Assembly (NCBI GenBank): GCA_020851435.1
Contig: JADZCS010000232.1
Coordinates: 1 to 46,760, forward strand
Direction of reading: 5' to 3'
Source of the DNA: Gammaproteobacteria bacterium
GTDB taxonomy: Bacteria > Pseudomonadota > Gammaproteobacteria > Steroidobacterales > Steroidobacteraceae
DNA length: 46,760 nucleotides
Shown piece after piece: positions 45,140-46,760 of the stretch. Positions within the stretch are counted from its first letter, which is position 1. Each line of letters starts with the position of its first letter. The notes below the pieces were generated by a model, which was not told the origin of the DNA, made no database searches, and saw only the letters and a program-made list of their open reading frames with translations. Position numbers and translations under genes: made by a program.

Positions 45140-46138
45140 TTACCAGGCATAGGCCTCAGGCGCTGCGCCGCCGGGGCCAGGAAAGATCTCGTCCAGCCGC
45201 TTGAGAACGTCGGCGCCCAACACTATGGTGGTGGCGTGCACTGCGCTTTCCAGCTGTTCCACGGTGCGCGGGCCGATGATCGGCGCGGTGACCGCCGGGT
45301 TGTGGAGCAGCCACGCCAGCGCCACGGCGCCGGGCTCCTCGCCCAGCTCCCTGCAGAGTGCCTCGTACTGCTCGAGCCTGGAGCGGTTCGCGGCCACTTC
45401 CGCGGCGAATTTTTCGTCCTTGCGCCGTCCGGTTCGTGCCATGTCCAGCGCGCCGCCCAGGAGGCCACCGGCCAGCGGGCTCCAGGGGATCAAGCCCAAG
45501 CCGTAATGGCGACAGGCGGGAATCACCTCGAGCTCGATCGTGCGCTTATTCAGGTTGTAGATGCTCTGCTCGCTCACAAGGCCGGTCATGCCACGCCTGG
45601 ACGCTTCCTGGCAGGCCGTGGCAATGTCCCAGCCGGCGAAGTTGCTCGAGCCCACGTAGACCACCTTGCCCTGCTGCACCAGGCTGCTGAAGCCCTGCCA
45701 CGCTTCGTCCCATGGGCACGAGCGATCGACGTGGTGCATCTGGTAAAGGTCGATCCAATCGGCCTGCAGCCGCCGCAGGCTGCCCTCGCAGTGCTTCTTG
45801 ATCTTGATGGCCGAGAGGCTGCGGCCATCGGCATTGGGCTCGGGTCGGTTGCCCTTTCGCGTCACCGGGTTGTAGACCTTGGTGGCGAGGATCACGGCGT
45901 CGCGGCGGCCACCGCCTTGGGCCAACCAGCGACCGATGATCTCCTCGGTCAAGCCATGCTGCACGGTCCAGCCGTAGACATCGGCGGTGTCGAAGAAGTT
46001 GATGCCCAGCTCGAGGGCACGATCCATGATCTTGAAGCTGTCCGCTTCGCTGGTGACCCAGCCGAAGTTCATGGTGCCCAGGCAGAGGTTGCTCACCAGG
46101 GCGCCGTGGGCACCGAGACGCTTGTGTTGGACGGACAT
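45140..46138 (-). CDS. Aldo/keto reductase
   Basis: A 332-residue NAD(P)H-dependent (alpha/beta)8 oxidoreductase. The catalytic tetrad is visible in FFDTADVYGW (Asp, Tyr), ILATKVYNP (Lys) and LYQMHHVDRSCPWDEAW (His). The cofactor-binding end is NPAVTAPIIGPRTVEQLESAV. ATG 46138 with AAGGA upstream gives MSVQHKRLGAHGALVSNLCLGTMNFG. The asymmetric-loop sequence EADSFKIMDRALELGINFFDTADVYG is typical of the YhdN/IolS-type group, often in sugar loci. It is intact, the rightmost complete gene of the island, and oriented toward the halogenase remnant. Confidence 0.92.
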   Translation of the reverse strand: MSVQHKRLGAHGALVSNLCLGTMNFGWVTSEADSFKIMDRALELGINFFDTADVYGWTVQHGLTEEIIGRWLAQGGGRRDAVILATKVYNPVTRKGNRPEPNADGRSLSAIKIKKHCEGSLRRLQADWIDLYQMHHVDRSCPWDEAWQGFSSLVQQGKVVYVGSSNFAGWDIATACQEASRRGMTGLVSEQSIYNLNKRTIELEVIPACRHYGLGLIPWSPLAGGLLGGALDMARTGRRKDEKFAAEVAANRSRLEQYEALCRELGEEPGAVALAWLLHNPAVTAPIIGPRTVEQLESAVHATTIVLGADVLKRLDEIFPGPGGAAPEAYAW

Positions 46139-46359
46139 GCGTATGTTTCCTTGCTGTGTGCGCGACGTGTTCCGCATTGTACGAGCCGTCTGCCTCGCGC
46201 GGCGATCGCGGGCTTCGACCGTTGGCGCGTCCTGCCGTTGGACGATGTGACACGTCAGAAGGTTGTTAATTAATCATTATTAAACAGGTTGTTACGATAT
46301 ATTATTCACCTTAAGTCTCCATACTGCGGACGTGTGAGTCTTGCTGCCGCGTGCTAGAG
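46139..46359. other. Gene-free stretch with a strongly AT-rich core
   Basis: No gene is supported here. About 46253-46318 is strikingly AT-rich against the GC-rich window: it holds TTAATTAATCATTATTAAA, two copies of GGTTGTTA (46261 and 46288) and ATATATTATT. It may contain the aldo/keto reductase promoter region or be foreign DNA at the island edge. No inverted terminal repeats or transposase pieces were seen. Confidence 0.5.
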
Positions 46360-46482
46360 GGCGGGGTCCATTCGCGGGTGGTGCTGATGGAGCAGATCAA
46401 CCTGCACTTTACCGGCGTTTTTCACGCGATCACCGCGGCGCACAACCTGTTGGAGGCGATGATCGACAACCATGTGCACTAG
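46360..46482 (+). pseudogene. Fragment of formate--tetrahydrofolate ligase
   Basis: In frame from 46360: [40 protein letters not shown] then TAG. The family reads GGGYxQVxPMExINLHFTGDFHAIxxAxNLLAAxxDNHxxQG, so about 40 residues of the folate enzyme (normally about 555) are recognisable. The stop TAG falls where the family has CAG (Gln), a simple nonsense change. D-to-V in HFTGVFHA also damages a conserved position. Nothing of the rest of the gene is present on either side; the uvrB-tail copy begins 22 bp later. Confidence 0.75.
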
Positions 46483-46504
46483 GGCGTCGCGCTGGGGCTG
46501 GAAC

Positions 46505-46642
46505 GGCGGTGAGCGCATCGCCGTGCCGTCGCGCAGGGGCCGGGTGACGCTGGCGCAGGCGGTCAAGCAGATCAAAAAACTCGGAGCCGAGATGATGCGC
46601 CTGGCACGCAACCTGGAGTTTGAGCAGGCAGCGAAGCTGCGC
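46505..46642 (+). repeat. Second, diverged copy of the uvrB 3' end
   Basis: Encodes [46 protein letters not shown] in frame 2, matching uvrB 38456-38593 without gaps and with about 14 substitutions, several of them non-synonymous (P to S, S to R, P to L, E to A, E to G). There is no start, helicase core or proper C-terminus; after AAKLR it diverges into LEEGRAF. It ends one base before the -35 of the tRNA-Val promoter. It is a non-functional uvrB tail and the right copy of an 8,049-bp-spaced direct repeat. Confidence 0.93.
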
Positions 46643-46643
46643 C

Positions 46644-46671
46644 TTGAAGAAGGCCGGGCATTCCGTTATCT
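46644..46671 (+). promoter_or_regulatory. Promoter of tRNA-Val
   Basis: TTGAAG (46644-46649), a 16-bp spacer, TTATCT (46666-46671), then a GC-rich discriminator (TTGCGCCCC). The tRNA begins 14 bp after the -10, fitting a very short leader. Confidence 0.6.
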
Positions 46672-46685
46672 TTGCGCCCCCTTTC

Positions 46686-46760
46686 GGGCGCGTAGCTCAG
46701 CGGTAGAGCACTTCCTTGACATGGAAGGGGTCACAGGTTCGATCCCTGTCGCGCCCACCA
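46686..46760 (+). tRNA. tRNA-Val (anticodon GAC)
   Basis: 75 nt with encoded CCA at the last base of the window. Acceptor GGGCGCG/CGCGCCC, D arm GCTC...GAGC, anticodon stem CTTCC/GGAAG with loop TTGACAT (GAC), T arm ACAGG-TTCGATC-CCTGT. All stems pair. Confidence 0.97.

Noticed and set aside
46505-46642. A separate small UVR-domain gene
   Set aside because: No start or ribosome-binding site, and it aligns gaplessly with the uvrB 3' end then breaks; it is a duplicated tail.

Overview
The window is a GC-rich chromosomal segment of a gammaproteobacterium. Two conserved gene orders point there: trpS-scpA-scpB-rluB, and gyrA-serC-(serA)-pheA-aroA-cmk-rpsA-ihfB-lapB divergent from mtaD-ubiG-yciK. 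UbiG indicates ubiquinone, and LapB plus outer-membrane lipoproteins indicate a Gram-negative envelope. The high GC and gene neighbourhoods suggest the Xanthomonadales/Nevskiales/Steroidobacterales side of the class, but this is inference; no rRNA is present to settle it.

Layout. 1-424: tail of a tandem-repeat protein, then a terminator. 538-5761: oligopeptide-binding lipoprotein; a minus-strand operon yciB-yciI-bolA-PpiC lipoprotein; yciO and an M50 protease on plus. 5793-9731: trpS, scpA, scpB and an RluB-family protein that has lost its catalytic motif. 9733-13417 (minus): mtaD, ubiG, a squalene/phytoene-synthase-like protein and yciK. 13527-24937 (plus): gyrA, serine and aromatic amino-acid genes, cmk, rpsA, ihfB, lapB. 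25054-26321: ComEA-like protein and galU. 26331-33410 (minus): four genes joined by 4-bp overlaps: a lipoprotein with TPR, TIM-barrel glycosidase and CBM9-like parts; a TPR/outer-membrane beta-barrel protein; a membrane-anchored HEAT-repeat protein; and a processive-type GT2 glycosyltransferase. This looks like an undescribed synthase-dependent exopolysaccharide export system, placed next to galU (UDP-glucose supply). 33621-38656: a small Cys/His-rich membrane protein, an Old Yellow Enzyme, tRNA-Asn, an aminotransferase and uvrB.

38657-46642 looks like an inserted, decaying carbohydrate-utilisation island. A GH17 lipoprotein, a very large GH94-like protein and an aldo/keto reductase are intact. 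Between them lie fragments of two MFS sugar transporters, a LacI regulator with an internal deletion, an ADP-ribosylglycohydrolase/CBM9 chimera, a tryptophan-halogenase tail and a formate-THF ligase fragment. The island is bracketed by the uvrB 3' end (38456-38593) and a diverged second copy of the same 138 bp (46505-46642) that sits directly against the promoter of tRNA-Val, which ends the window.

Most genes are housekeeping. The points most worth following are the four-gene polysaccharide operon, the catalytically degenerate RluB, and the uvrB-tail duplication around the eroding glucan locus.
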